Assembly (NCBI GenBank): GCA_009694365.1
Contig: SHVE01000003.1
Location: 85,882-149,881 of the forward strand
Source: Thermoleophilia bacterium
GTDB taxonomy: Bacteria; Actinomycetota; Thermoleophilia; Miltoncostaeales; Miltoncostaeaceae
Direction: 5' to 3'
Length of the DNA stretch: 64,000 nucleotides
Part shown: piece after piece, positions 8,301-14,604 of the stretch
Layout: every line of letters begins with the position of its first letter
Numbering within the stretch: position 1 is the first letter of the stretch
Notes under the pieces: model-generated
Databases searched by the model: none
Seen by the model: only the letters and a program-made list of their open reading frames with translations
What the model was told of the DNA's origin: nothing
Position numbers and translations under genes: made by a program

Positions 8301-8787
8301 CCTGGTGGGCCACCTCCTGGGCAACACCCACGGCATGGAGCAGACCGTTGCCGGTGGGAACCGTCATCGGCATCACGTGGAGGGCACGGTCATTGAAGAA
8401 CGCCGGCATCTGGCGTCCGCCGGAGTCGCTCTCTGCGGTCGAGAGCAGCGCGTGGAAAAAGCGCTCGGGCGTGATGCCACACCGGATGAGTAGGGCGCGC
8501 GAGCGGTAGTGAGGTTGCAACCAGTCCTGCGGACCCAGATGGTTGGGGAGAACCGCCGACGCCTCGTGCCCGGTTCCGCTGATTTGGAAGGACGCCTCGC
8601 CGCGCTGGACGAGCTCTTCCTCCACCGCATCGACCCAGCGAGCGCACGTCATGGCGCGGAGGGTCTCCAATGCACGCAGGGATTGCGTGCGGGACTGCGT
8701 GCTCAGGGTGTCGCCGGTCCTTCCGGTGAGGGGCGGGATGACATCGCCCGGGTCGAAATCCAACGATAGGCGGGCATCCGGACGCAT
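5353..8787 (-). CDS. Four-module fusion: branched-chain 2-oxoacid dehydrogenase E1 alpha-E1 beta-lipoyl domain-FabH-type ketoacyl synthase III
   Basis: A 1144-residue protein. Residues about 35-335 are an E1 alpha (TPP-binding GDG at 173-175, EDNGYAIS at about 201-208). Residues about 371-692 are an E1 beta (SESTIVGTAIG, FADFLPLAFNQIVSE, GPFHSQTFEATFAHIPGL). Residues about 702-780 are a lipoyl/biotinyl domain with the modifiable Lys in EGDKAAFEL (K747). Residues about 823-1143 are a complete KAS III with Cys939 (AACSGYLY), His1070 (VPHQANGR) and Asn1100 (WGNTSSS). E1 would decarboxylate a branched 2-oxoacid and acylate the lipoyl arm; KAS III would start a fatty acid from a branched acyl group and malonyl-ACP. 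No E2 acyltransferase or E3 is visible. ATG 8787 follows GAGGG; ATG 8862 is a possible longer start. Domain calls are firm; the joined pathway is inference. Confidence 0.88.
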   Translation of the reverse strand: MRPDARLSLDFDPGDVIPPLTGRTGDTLSTQSRTQSLRALETLRAMTCARWVDAVEEELVQRGEASFQISGTGHEASAVLPNHLGPQDWLQPHYRSRALLIRCGITPERFFHALLSTAESDSGGRQMPAFFNDRALHVMPMTVPTGNGLLHAVGVAQEVAHQDGAPIVVASIGDGTTQQGEVMEAIAEASRAQLPVLFWIEDNGYAISTHTAGRTFYDTTRGAEDSFLGVPIIRADGRDPVTLDAVTEHVVTAMRESRRPSIMVVRTERLTHHTNADDESTYRDEAERTTARTTGDPVLALREHLLADGVSSTELTDLDREVESEVRAAAARALAAPDPVVTHGASAPVGSSVVARAVAPAPAESGSPRTMLEAMRDVLGDHLRNDPRVSLLGQDIEDPKGDVFGLTRGLSTEFPGRVTNATLSESTIVGTAIGRALAGGRPVAMVQFADFLPLAFNQIVSELATIHWRTGGAWAAPVVVLAPCGGYRPGLGPFHSQTFEATFAHIPGLDVFMPSTAADAAGMLDAALDGERPTLILYPKTCLNDPARATRAEGPVRPIVPGTAAVRHRGDDVTLVSWGSAAPIAERAAAVLDAAGVDVDVIDLRSISPWDREAVVASVARTRRLVIVHEDNLSGGFGAEVVATVSDHLEGEITTRRVVRPDTWVPNNYVNQIELLPSTRDIVQTVATLLGGLEVEVSTPHHEDGVLVVEAIGSSPADQQMMVLEWLVADGDTVTEGQVIAECEGDKAAFELAAPAAGEIAELHDEFASVLVGTPLARIRLAPGAEATRRRIPAEPIVRVRRVPGSAPSPVRTAARAAESVSLPVGLAGISVRAGRHILTNAEIAARFPGRSEGDIIRRTGIRQRPVLADDEDLITLAAAAARQALDSQGLALGDLESIIVATGTPPNLSPSVACMVQNLLAVDDGPADVAASDVSAACSGYLYALQTAHDILQQRRDASILVITAEAMTRYVDPDDFDTVVVFGDAVTATVVNGPDRLGDSPLLLHRPVLAASGDDGSIIHHGPRTTDYLFMDGPRVYTRAVREMLRMLDRAASGSGVSVADLMHVVPHQANGRIISSIQARSGLPADRFVVNVDRWGNTSSSTIPIAIAEHLPTGPRGLGGLVAFGAGLTSGAAIVEFTDTP

Positions 8788-8979
8788 GCCCTCGACCGTC
8801 GTGCGATGGCACCGACTATTCGCGGGCGTCGTGGGCCACGGCGATGCGTCGGTCCGCCCCATCGCGGGCCGCAGAGATCACGATCGCGCGGACGATGCTC
8901 GCGACAGACCTCCCCACTCTGTGTGGTGGTTCGATTACCCGGCGGAGGAGTACGACGAGGCCCGTGGCCACGATTGTTA

Positions 8980-9019
8980 CGTGTCAGACACCTCGCGTCG
9001 TAGACCGGGTGTCGACACC
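8980..9019. repeat. Palindrome pair, locus B
   Basis: CGTGTCAGACACC (8980-8992) and GGTGTCGACACC (9008-9019) form a pair 28 bp apart; the second lacks the central base and is a perfect 12-bp palindrome. The left copy with its flank (ATTGTTACGTGTCAGACACC, 8973-8992) is matched in reverse complement at 26874-26893, so conservation extends beyond the palindrome. The pair lies between two minus-strand genes. Confidence 0.7.
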
Positions 9020-9051
9020 GCTCGGCCTCATCGCCGCGTTGGCACCTTCGA

Positions 9052-10830
9052 CTACTTGATGCGGACGGTGCCCCGTAGCCCCGATTGGCCGTAGGGCCCA
9101 CGGGCGAGCACGGTGACGGAATAGCCGCCAACGGGTGCGGTCGATGTTCCGATCATCCCGCGCCAAGTGAGCGAGTGGCGACCGTCGGCCAGCGATCGGT
9201 TGCGTGCGATGGTCGCCACCACGCGTCCGGTCGACGTCGCCACCGTGATGGTGACCCGCGCGGGGCGCGAGAGCGTGAACGACGTGGCCACGGCGACCTT
9301 TCGTGTCGTGCCCGTGCTCGTGGTGCGCGATGCCACGCGCAGTGAACCGAGGGTTCCGTCCACCACGATCTGACGGGCCTGACTCGTCGGTTCCGACGAG
9401 TCCAACGGTGTGAGGAACGTCGTGACGGTGTACGGGCCATCCGCCATGCCGAGCACGGATGGGTCGATCGTGATGGGCGTATAGGCCGGGTCGCCCGTGA
9501 TATCCACCGGCGTGGCCGCGAAGCCACCATCGCGGCTCGTGATGGTGACGACTGTTCGCCCGGCCACGGGCGACTGTGCTCCGAGGGTCAGTTGGTCGGC
9601 AACGCCGTCGCCGTTCGGAGTCACACGATTGTCGGTCGGGATGGAAAGTTGGGCGCCCGCGTAGTACGCGACGAGGGCATCGGCGATTCGACGCTCCCTC
9701 GACCACGGGATGAGCTGGTTCTGGCCGATGGCCATGAGGGAGGACCCGCCGGAGTCAAACCCGATGGCCTCGATCGCACCGAGCGACGCCATCATCACGC
9801 CTTGCTCGGCGCTGGAATACCCCCGCACGCCCTGCTGCGGACCCTCAGAGACGACCATGAGGATCGCCCCGTCGGCGGTCTGCCCCACGGCCGTACGGGT
9901 AGTCCGTCCAGTGCGTTGGGACCGCGTGAATCCTTCCCCCGCATCGGATACGGGTATCCCGCCCTCAACGATCATCGGGCCACCACCCACGGCGCCCCAG
10001 ACATCCGGAGCGATCCCGGGGACGGCGGCCTCGATCTCCACGCGAGCACCAATCGGTAGTTCGACGACGATCGAGGTCCCCGATTCGCCCGTCCCTGAGA
10101 TGACCACCTGACCCGGTGCGATGAGGCTCCCGCCCCCCGTCGTCTGGGCGATGACGGTTCCCATCAGGCGCGTATTGGTGGTGAGGCCGACGCCGTCGTC
10201 GAGAGCGACGGTCACTTCGGCTCCCGCGAGAGCGGGCGTTGCCGCACCATAATCGGGCGTGTACACCACCACGTCGGAGGTCACGGAGGTGGGGAGCGGT
10301 CGGTTGACGGCACGGAAGGTGTGGATGGGGAAGGGGGTGGCGCCCGTCTCATCGAGGGCCTGGTAGCGCCCGGACAGCGAGAGGCGACCGACGGCGAGAA
10401 TCCCGCCCGCGCCGATCGTGAGCGCCGCCCGCGCGCCCTCGGGGCTCGCGAGGAGTCCTGTGCCAATGGCCAGCACGCCGCTCGGAGTACCGGTGGCGAG
10501 GTTGAAGTAGTCGGCGTTGATCCCCGCCGTGGCCCCGGCGGCCAGACGCGCCTGCATGGCGGAGGTGAGTGTGGCGCGGTTCGTGAGCAATCCTGACGCC
10601 TGTACGGGTGCAATGCGCAACCGGGCGTTGGCCCGGTAGGTGACCACGTGCAGCACCTGGGGCCCTGGGCGCCGTATTACCGCGTAGGTGATTCCCGGGA
10701 CGATGGACGTCGTCCGGCCCGCCGCCACGCCGTTGGTGGCGATCGGCGTGACCGTGCCGAGGGCGGGTGTCACGATGGTGGCCACAAGGGCGATGGGGAG
10801 AAGGGCGCGGCGGAGCACGGGGGTATTCAA
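9052..10830 (-). CDS. Secreted phosphodiester glycosidase-family protein with C-terminal Ig-like (FlgD-type) domain
   Basis: An exported protein of about 592 residues. From TTG 10830 the N-terminus reads as a signal peptide (VLRRALLPIALVATIVTPALG). Residues about 60-400 match the NAGPA/phosphodiester glycosidase fold, which in the human uncovering enzyme removes GlcNAc from phosphodiester-linked mannose: GINADYFN, GAVGGGPMIVEGG and GFDSGGSSLMA are its hallmark segments. After TPNGDGVADQLTL, a motif typical of secreted C-terminal modules, come about 150 Thr/Ser-rich residues ending in an FlgD-like Ig domain (SLADGRHSLTWRG). It likely acts outside the cell on wall or capsular sugars. The start is uncertain (GTG 10818 also possible); longer readings overlap the next gene. 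Confidence 0.78.
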   Translation of the reverse strand: MNTPVLRRALLPIALVATIVTPALGTVTPIATNGVAAGRTTSIVPGITYAVIRRPGPQVLHVVTYRANARLRIAPVQASGLLTNRATLTSAMQARLAAGATAGINADYFNLATGTPSGVLAIGTGLLASPEGARAALTIGAGGILAVGRLSLSGRYQALDETGATPFPIHTFRAVNRPLPTSVTSDVVVYTPDYGAATPALAGAEVTVALDDGVGLTTNTRLMGTVIAQTTGGGSLIAPGQVVISGTGESGTSIVVELPIGARVEIEAAVPGIAPDVWGAVGGGPMIVEGGIPVSDAGEGFTRSQRTGRTTRTAVGQTADGAILMVVSEGPQQGVRGYSSAEQGVMMASLGAIEAIGFDSGGSSLMAIGQNQLIPWSRERRIADALVAYYAGAQLSIPTDNRVTPNGDGVADQLTLGAQSPVAGRTVVTITSRDGGFAATPVDITGDPAYTPITIDPSVLGMADGPYTVTTFLTPLDSSEPTSQARQIVVDGTLGSLRVASRTTSTGTTRKVAVATSFTLSRPARVTITVATSTGRVVATIARNRSLADGRHSLTWRGMIGTSTAPVGGYSVTVLARGPYGQSGLRGTVRIK

Positions 10831-10882
10831 GCCCGTGTCATCGGATGCCTCGGGGGACAGGGTCCCGTGGCACCCGGGGTGG

Positions 10883-11542
10883 TCAGGGGAATTGAAGCGC
10901 ACGCGCCGCCGACTCCACCGTTTGGCGCACATAGGCCTGTACCGCCGCGGCCTGGCTGCTCTGTGCGCGCTCATCCCCCGTGGGCGGCCGGCCGGTGTGA
11001 TGCTGGATTACGTCGAGCGCGATCTTGTGCATGTGCAGGATCGTGGTGCCCAACTCACGCTCCCGCCCGCGGGACTCCGTGATCGCGGCATCCGACAGGC
11101 CGTCGTACGACGGCCCGAGGTGGTACTCGAGACAGCGGAGAAAGAGCAGGTTCCACGTGGTGAGCCGCACCCTGCGCGCGAGCGCCGCGTGCAGTTCGGG
11201 TTCCCTCTCGGCGTCGGTGCCGTAGATCAGGTGTTCCTCGAGCGCCACCGCACCACGGCCGAGGGCGACCATGTGGTCGAAGACCTCGCGATCCTCATCG
11301 AACCAATCGGTGAGGGCGTCGGCCAGACCCTTGAGGCGCCCGGCCAGTTCCGGCGTGGCCCCATGGGGGAAACCCTCAGCAGCGAACCGGAGATGCGCTC
11401 GTACGGCCGCATCGGCCGCCGCCGCGTTCTCGGCGCCGGTCGGATCCTCCTCCCGCAGGAGTTCTCTCAGACGATCGGGGTGTTCGCGCATCCAAGTGAG
11501 TACGACGGCCGCGTTGAGCGGGGGAGGGGTGGCATCGGCCAT
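10883..11542 (-). CDS. Unknown helical cytoplasmic protein, His/Glu-rich
   Basis: A 219-residue protein that I cannot assign. It is soluble, almost entirely helical by composition, and rich in His and Glu in spaced pairs (FDHMVALG, LEEHLIYG, LEYHLGPSY, LHMHKIALDVIQHH), which could ligand a metal as in four-helix-bundle di-metal or hemerythrin-like proteins; that is speculation. ATG 11542 is chosen because upstream in-frame sequence includes the palindromic repeat and looks non-coding. It lies upstream of the secreted glycosidase on the same strand with a 52-nt gap, so the two may be cotranscribed. Confidence 0.7.
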   Translation of the reverse strand: MADATPPPLNAAVVLTWMREHPDRLRELLREEDPTGAENAAAADAAVRAHLRFAAEGFPHGATPELAGRLKGLADALTDWFDEDREVFDHMVALGRGAVALEEHLIYGTDAEREPELHAALARRVRLTTWNLLFLRCLEYHLGPSYDGLSDAAITESRGRERELGTTILHMHKIALDVIQHHTGRPPTGDERAQSSQAAAVQAYVRQTVESAARALQFP

Positions 11543-11600
11543 GGGCTGAGGGTAGCCCGTCGGGTGGACTGTGCACTGTGCGCACATGGGTGATGGATCC

Positions 11601-11642
11601 GGTGTCCGAAACCAGTGCGGGCGGGACCAGATGTCGGACACC
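11601..11642. repeat. Diverged palindrome pair, locus C
   Basis: GGTGTCCGAAACC (11601-11613) and GATGTCGGACACC (11630-11642) are imperfect copies of the palindrome, 29 bp apart, matching the spacing at loci A and B. The right copy continues CTCGCGACG, as the locus B left copy continues CTCGCGTCG. The pair lies upstream of the unknown gene at 11542 and downstream of the PIG-L gene. Confidence 0.6.
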
Positions 11643-11789
11643 TCGCGACGTGGGGAATGTCGTCACCGCCATCCCGCTTCGCGCCCCCTCCTCTCTGGAG
11701 CGGAGCGTCGTCTGCGCACCCGAGGTGCCAGGCGCTGCCCCCGCAGGCGCTGCTCCCGTCGCTCGTCGGACCGGAGGGATCGTCCCCGG

Positions 11790-12563
11790 TCAGATCGTCA
11801 GGTCGCGTGGGCTCGTGGCCGTGAGCCATGCCCCGACCAACCGGGACGTGGGGGGGACAAGCGGTTGCCGGGGGTTCAGAGTGCGTGGGGAACCCAGCAC
11901 CCAGTCGCCGTCGCGTGGCACGACCTCGGTCAGTACCTCGGCCCGGACCGCGGTGAGCGCGGGGGTACCGAATCCGAAGACCGTCTCGGCAGCGGTCACG
12001 GCCGTGAGGCGGCCCCGGGCCTCCACGTGCACGCGGTGATCGGTGCGTGCCATCTCCCCCGCGTGGTGCGAGAGTGCCCGCGCGATCTCCTCAGCCCGCG
12101 CGTCGTCGAAGATCGTAATGATGGTGGGGAGCGGGAGGTCCCCCCAGATCGCCCATATCCACCAGACCGGCGGATTGGCACGCGTACTCAGCACGTCGCG
12201 AATCGCACGGCTCGTCAGTTCGTGGCCGTGGTGGACATCGTGAGGGGAGGGACCCACCACAACCTCGGGTGGCTGGGGGCCGTCGAGGATCGCTTCGATC
12301 TCACCCCGAATCCGTGCCTCGGCAGCGGTCAGGTCGTCACCTCGTGACATCGCCACGGGGGGCTCGGTGACGAGCAGACGAAAGCCCGCCACCTCGCACG
12401 CCGCCGTCACCTCCTGCCGCCGCCGGTCGTGATCATCCGTCCGCCCCAGTGACGTTGCGAGGTTGGTCACCTCGTGGCCGGCGTCGCGCAGGGCCATCAG
12501 GGTGGCGGGCGCCCCGATGAGTTCGTCGTCGGGATGCGGCGATACGTGCAGGATCCTCACCAT
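11790..12563 (-). CDS. PIG-L (LmbE-like) family N-deacetylase
   Basis: A 257-residue zinc-dependent deacetylase of the PIG-L/LmbE/MshB fold. The N-terminal HPDDE motif (HVSPHPDDELIG, residues about 6-17) and the second metal-site segment PSPHDVHHGHE (about residues 104-114) are intact. Family members remove acetyl from GlcNAc linked to inositol, bacillithiol or mycothiol precursors, or antibiotic sugars. The adjacent upstream gene on the same strand is a SIS-domain sugar-phosphate isomerase, suggesting a joint role in amino-sugar metabolism. It could act in low-molecular-weight thiol synthesis, but no MshA or MshC partner is nearby. Confidence 0.83.
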   Translation of the reverse strand: MVRILHVSPHPDDELIGAPATLMALRDAGHEVTNLATSLGRTDDHDRRRQEVTAACEVAGFRLLVTEPPVAMSRGDDLTAAEARIRGEIEAILDGPQPPEVVVGPSPHDVHHGHELTSRAIRDVLSTRANPPVWWIWAIWGDLPLPTIITIFDDARAEEIARALSHHAGEMARTDHRVHVEARGRLTAVTAAETVFGFGTPALTAVRAEVLTEVVPRDGDWVLGSPRTLNPRQPLVPPTSRLVGAWLTATSPRDLTI

Positions 12564-12672
12564 GTGAGCGTCGCACGGTGGGCCTATCTGTGCCCCGGAC
12601 TATTGGCCGGGGCCACGCGACGTGCGGCCGGCGGCCGGCTGTGGTTCGGGGCGGAACTGTCTCGCCGCGGTC

Positions 12673-13683
12673 TCACCGGCTAGGGCCACGCGACGTGCGG
12701 TCGTATGCATCGGCCCATGCCGGAGCATCGGCATCGAGATCCGCCATCTGTGCGAGGTCGATGGCAAGGGCGATGACCTGCGGCAGGGCGAGAATCGGCG
12801 CAAGGGACGCATCGGCGTGTGCGTCCCCGGCCACCGCAACCACGCGGGCACCGGCGTCGGTGAGGATGCTCGTGGCCTCGTGCATGAGGGGATCCGGGCG
12901 CGGGCCCGCGATGGTCACTGCGAGGTCGCCGGGGACAACCGAGAACCGTCCGGTGGTGGCTCCCTCGCGGGTCTCGTACCCGTCGACGGGGAGGATGGCC
13001 ACCTCGCGCAGGCACAGGGCGGCGTGAAGGGCGGCAGGCCACGCCGATCCGGTACCCACGCACACCCCGGCATGGGGGCGCGGCCCCGCATCCCGTGGTG
13101 TCGCCGCCGCCCGCTCGACGAGGGGTGCAAGGCGCTCGCCCACGTCGTTGAGGGCGGTGCGCAGTCCAGAATCGTCCGCCATGCGCGCGAGTACGGAGAG
13201 GCCCGCCGCGAGGGATCCGGCGTACCCCTGCGTGTGTGTTCGCGCGCGGAGGGTCTCCACACGCACGAGCGCATGGGCGTCTGCGGCCCGCCCGATTGTG
13301 GACTCGGCGTTGGCCGTGATGGCGGCGATGGGACGTGGTGCGCCGGACGCGATGGCCTCGATGACGTCGCGGAACTCGCCGGAACTTGAGAGCGCCAGCA
13401 GTCGGTCCCCATCACGCCATGGGAATCCCCCCCGTGCCACCAGACCACCCGGCACGGCCAGTACCTCCACGGGGGGTTCGGATATCTGTAGCCAGGCCAG
13501 CCACATCGCGAGGGCTACGTGCCACTGCGCCCCGTTACCGGTGACGATCACCCGGCGCACGCCGGGGGCGGTGAGCAGCGTGGCGACATCATCGAAGCCA
13601 TCCGCCTGCAACACCGTGGCGGACACCGTCTCCGGCGTCAGGAGCATGTCCGACCAGAGCCCGGTGTCCGCCCGGTCGGTCAT
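12673..13683 (-). CDS. Tandem SIS-domain sugar-phosphate isomerase/deaminase-like protein
   Basis: A 336-residue protein with two SIS (sugar isomerase) domains, as in the isomerase half of glucosamine-6-phosphate synthase, AgaS and related deaminases. The first domain shows VRRVIVTGNGAQWHVALAM and LLALSSSGEFRDVIEAI, where the SSSGE loop binds sugar phosphate. The second shows VCVGTGSAWPAALHAALCLRE and a GPRPDPLMHEATSIL segment. It has no glutaminase domain. It lies 109 nt upstream of the PIG-L deacetylase on the same strand. ATG 13683 is chosen; upstream in-frame sequence is non-protein-like. Confidence 0.78.
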   Translation of the reverse strand: MTDRADTGLWSDMLLTPETVSATVLQADGFDDVATLLTAPGVRRVIVTGNGAQWHVALAMWLAWLQISEPPVEVLAVPGGLVARGGFPWRDGDRLLALSSSGEFRDVIEAIASGAPRPIAAITANAESTIGRAADAHALVRVETLRARTHTQGYAGSLAAGLSVLARMADDSGLRTALNDVGERLAPLVERAAATPRDAGPRPHAGVCVGTGSAWPAALHAALCLREVAILPVDGYETREGATTGRFSVVPGDLAVTIAGPRPDPLMHEATSILTDAGARVVAVAGDAHADASLAPILALPQVIALAIDLAQMADLDADAPAWADAYDRTSRGPSR

Positions 13684-14021
13684 CGCGCACTGGTTACTGG
13701 GAAGACGGCACCGGTTGACGTGCCTGGTTCCGAGTATCCCCGGCCCGCGTGGCTCCGATCGGCCACGCGAGGACGGTGGTGTCGGATGCTTCGTGCGACC
13801 GGAAGCAGACCAGGTGTGAGCATCACCCGGACCCGCGTGGAAATGACGACTGTGGTCATTGTGTCCTTCTCCAAGAGGGGCGGTGCCAGAGATTGGCACC
13901 TTCGCATGCACCTCGTCGTTGTGCCTCCACAGATTCCCAACCCACCCGGCTGATCGGAGCCGTCCCGAGGAGTGGTCTCGCCGACGACCCGCGCAGTCCC
14001 ACGTACGGCTAGCCTCGCCTC
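13684..14021. other. Divergent intergenic region with a hairpin and a short direct repeat
   Basis: This 338-bp stretch separates the SIS gene (minus) from the zinc-ribbon gene (plus). It holds a perfect 7-bp hairpin GGTGCCA-GAGAT-TGGCACC (13882-13900) without a T-tract. A 16-nt block CGCCGACGACCCGCGC at about 13979 is repeated at about 14033 inside the start of the next gene, followed by looser similarity over 14 nt, so the zinc-ribbon start may have arisen by local duplication. I see no gene in it. Confidence 0.45.
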
Positions 14022-14159
14022 ATGAGCAATCCCGCCGACGACCCGCGCTGCCCCACCTGCGGTGAGCACGACTCAGAGGACATCGGAGAGGATGTGCGCC
14101 GGTGCCGAAACTGCACGTACGTCTGGATCCCCGTCGCTCCGGAGAGCGAACGGAGTTAG
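14022..14159 (+). CDS. Zinc-ribbon microprotein (45 residues)
   Basis: A short ORF, ATG 14022 to TAG 14157-14159. The product has CPTCGEHD at about residues 10-17 and CRNCTYVW at about 28-35, so two CxxC knuckles make one compact zinc ribbon, with an acidic linker between. The codons are GC-ending throughout. It overlaps the 3' end of the convergent ORF at 14156 by 4 nt. The role is unknown; it could be a nucleic-acid-binding or adaptor protein like that at 4023. Confidence 0.65.
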   Translation: MSNPADDPRCPTCGEHDSEDIGEDVRRCRNCTYVWIPVAPESERS

Positions 14160-14464
14160 GACGCCAGCAGATCACGGACGCCCGCCGGACCCGCGCGGAG
14201 CAGCGATGCCGCCCGTCGTGCCGCACTGGCACGGTCGAGCATCTCCCGGGCGGTGATGTCGTCGTGCGCCATGACGGCTGCTGCGGCCTCGTGCTGTGCG
14301 TGCACGGCGACGGCGTCGAGCCGTTCCGCCATCCGTTCGTTGCGCCCCATGCGGGTACGGGATCGACGCCTCGGGGGTGCCGGCACCCGCACGTCGTCGA
14401 CGGTACTGATGAGGGCGAGTTGCGTGGTTTCCGTGCGTGGGATGGTCTGTTGATGAGAACGCAT
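14156..14464 (-). CDS. Hypothetical protein, basic N-terminus and alanine-rich helix
   Basis: A 102-residue ORF I do not recognise. The N-terminal half is basic and proline-rich (RVPAPPRRRSRTRMG); the C-terminal half is a long Ala/Glu/Arg helix with heptad-like spacing (RMAERLDAVAVHAQHEAAAA... REMLDRASAARRAASLL), plausibly a coiled coil. ATG 14464 is chosen over 14536 because residues before it look non-protein-like. It is divergent from the cation transporter. Coding support is codon usage only. Confidence 0.45.
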   Translation of the reverse strand: MRSHQQTIPRTETTQLALISTVDDVRVPAPPRRRSRTRMGRNERMAERLDAVAVHAQHEAAAAVMAHDDITAREMLDRASAARRAASLLRAGPAGVRDLLAS

Positions 14465-14604
14465 GTTCGCAATAGTAGGCACCCGGTCGGACGCGTTCGG
14501 GGGCCGAAATGGCCGAATCACCCATGCAGTGGTCAATTGAGCGAAATCGGTGCATGTTCCGGCACGACATCGAACGTCCGGACGAGTGCCATGATCGGGT
14601 GGTC

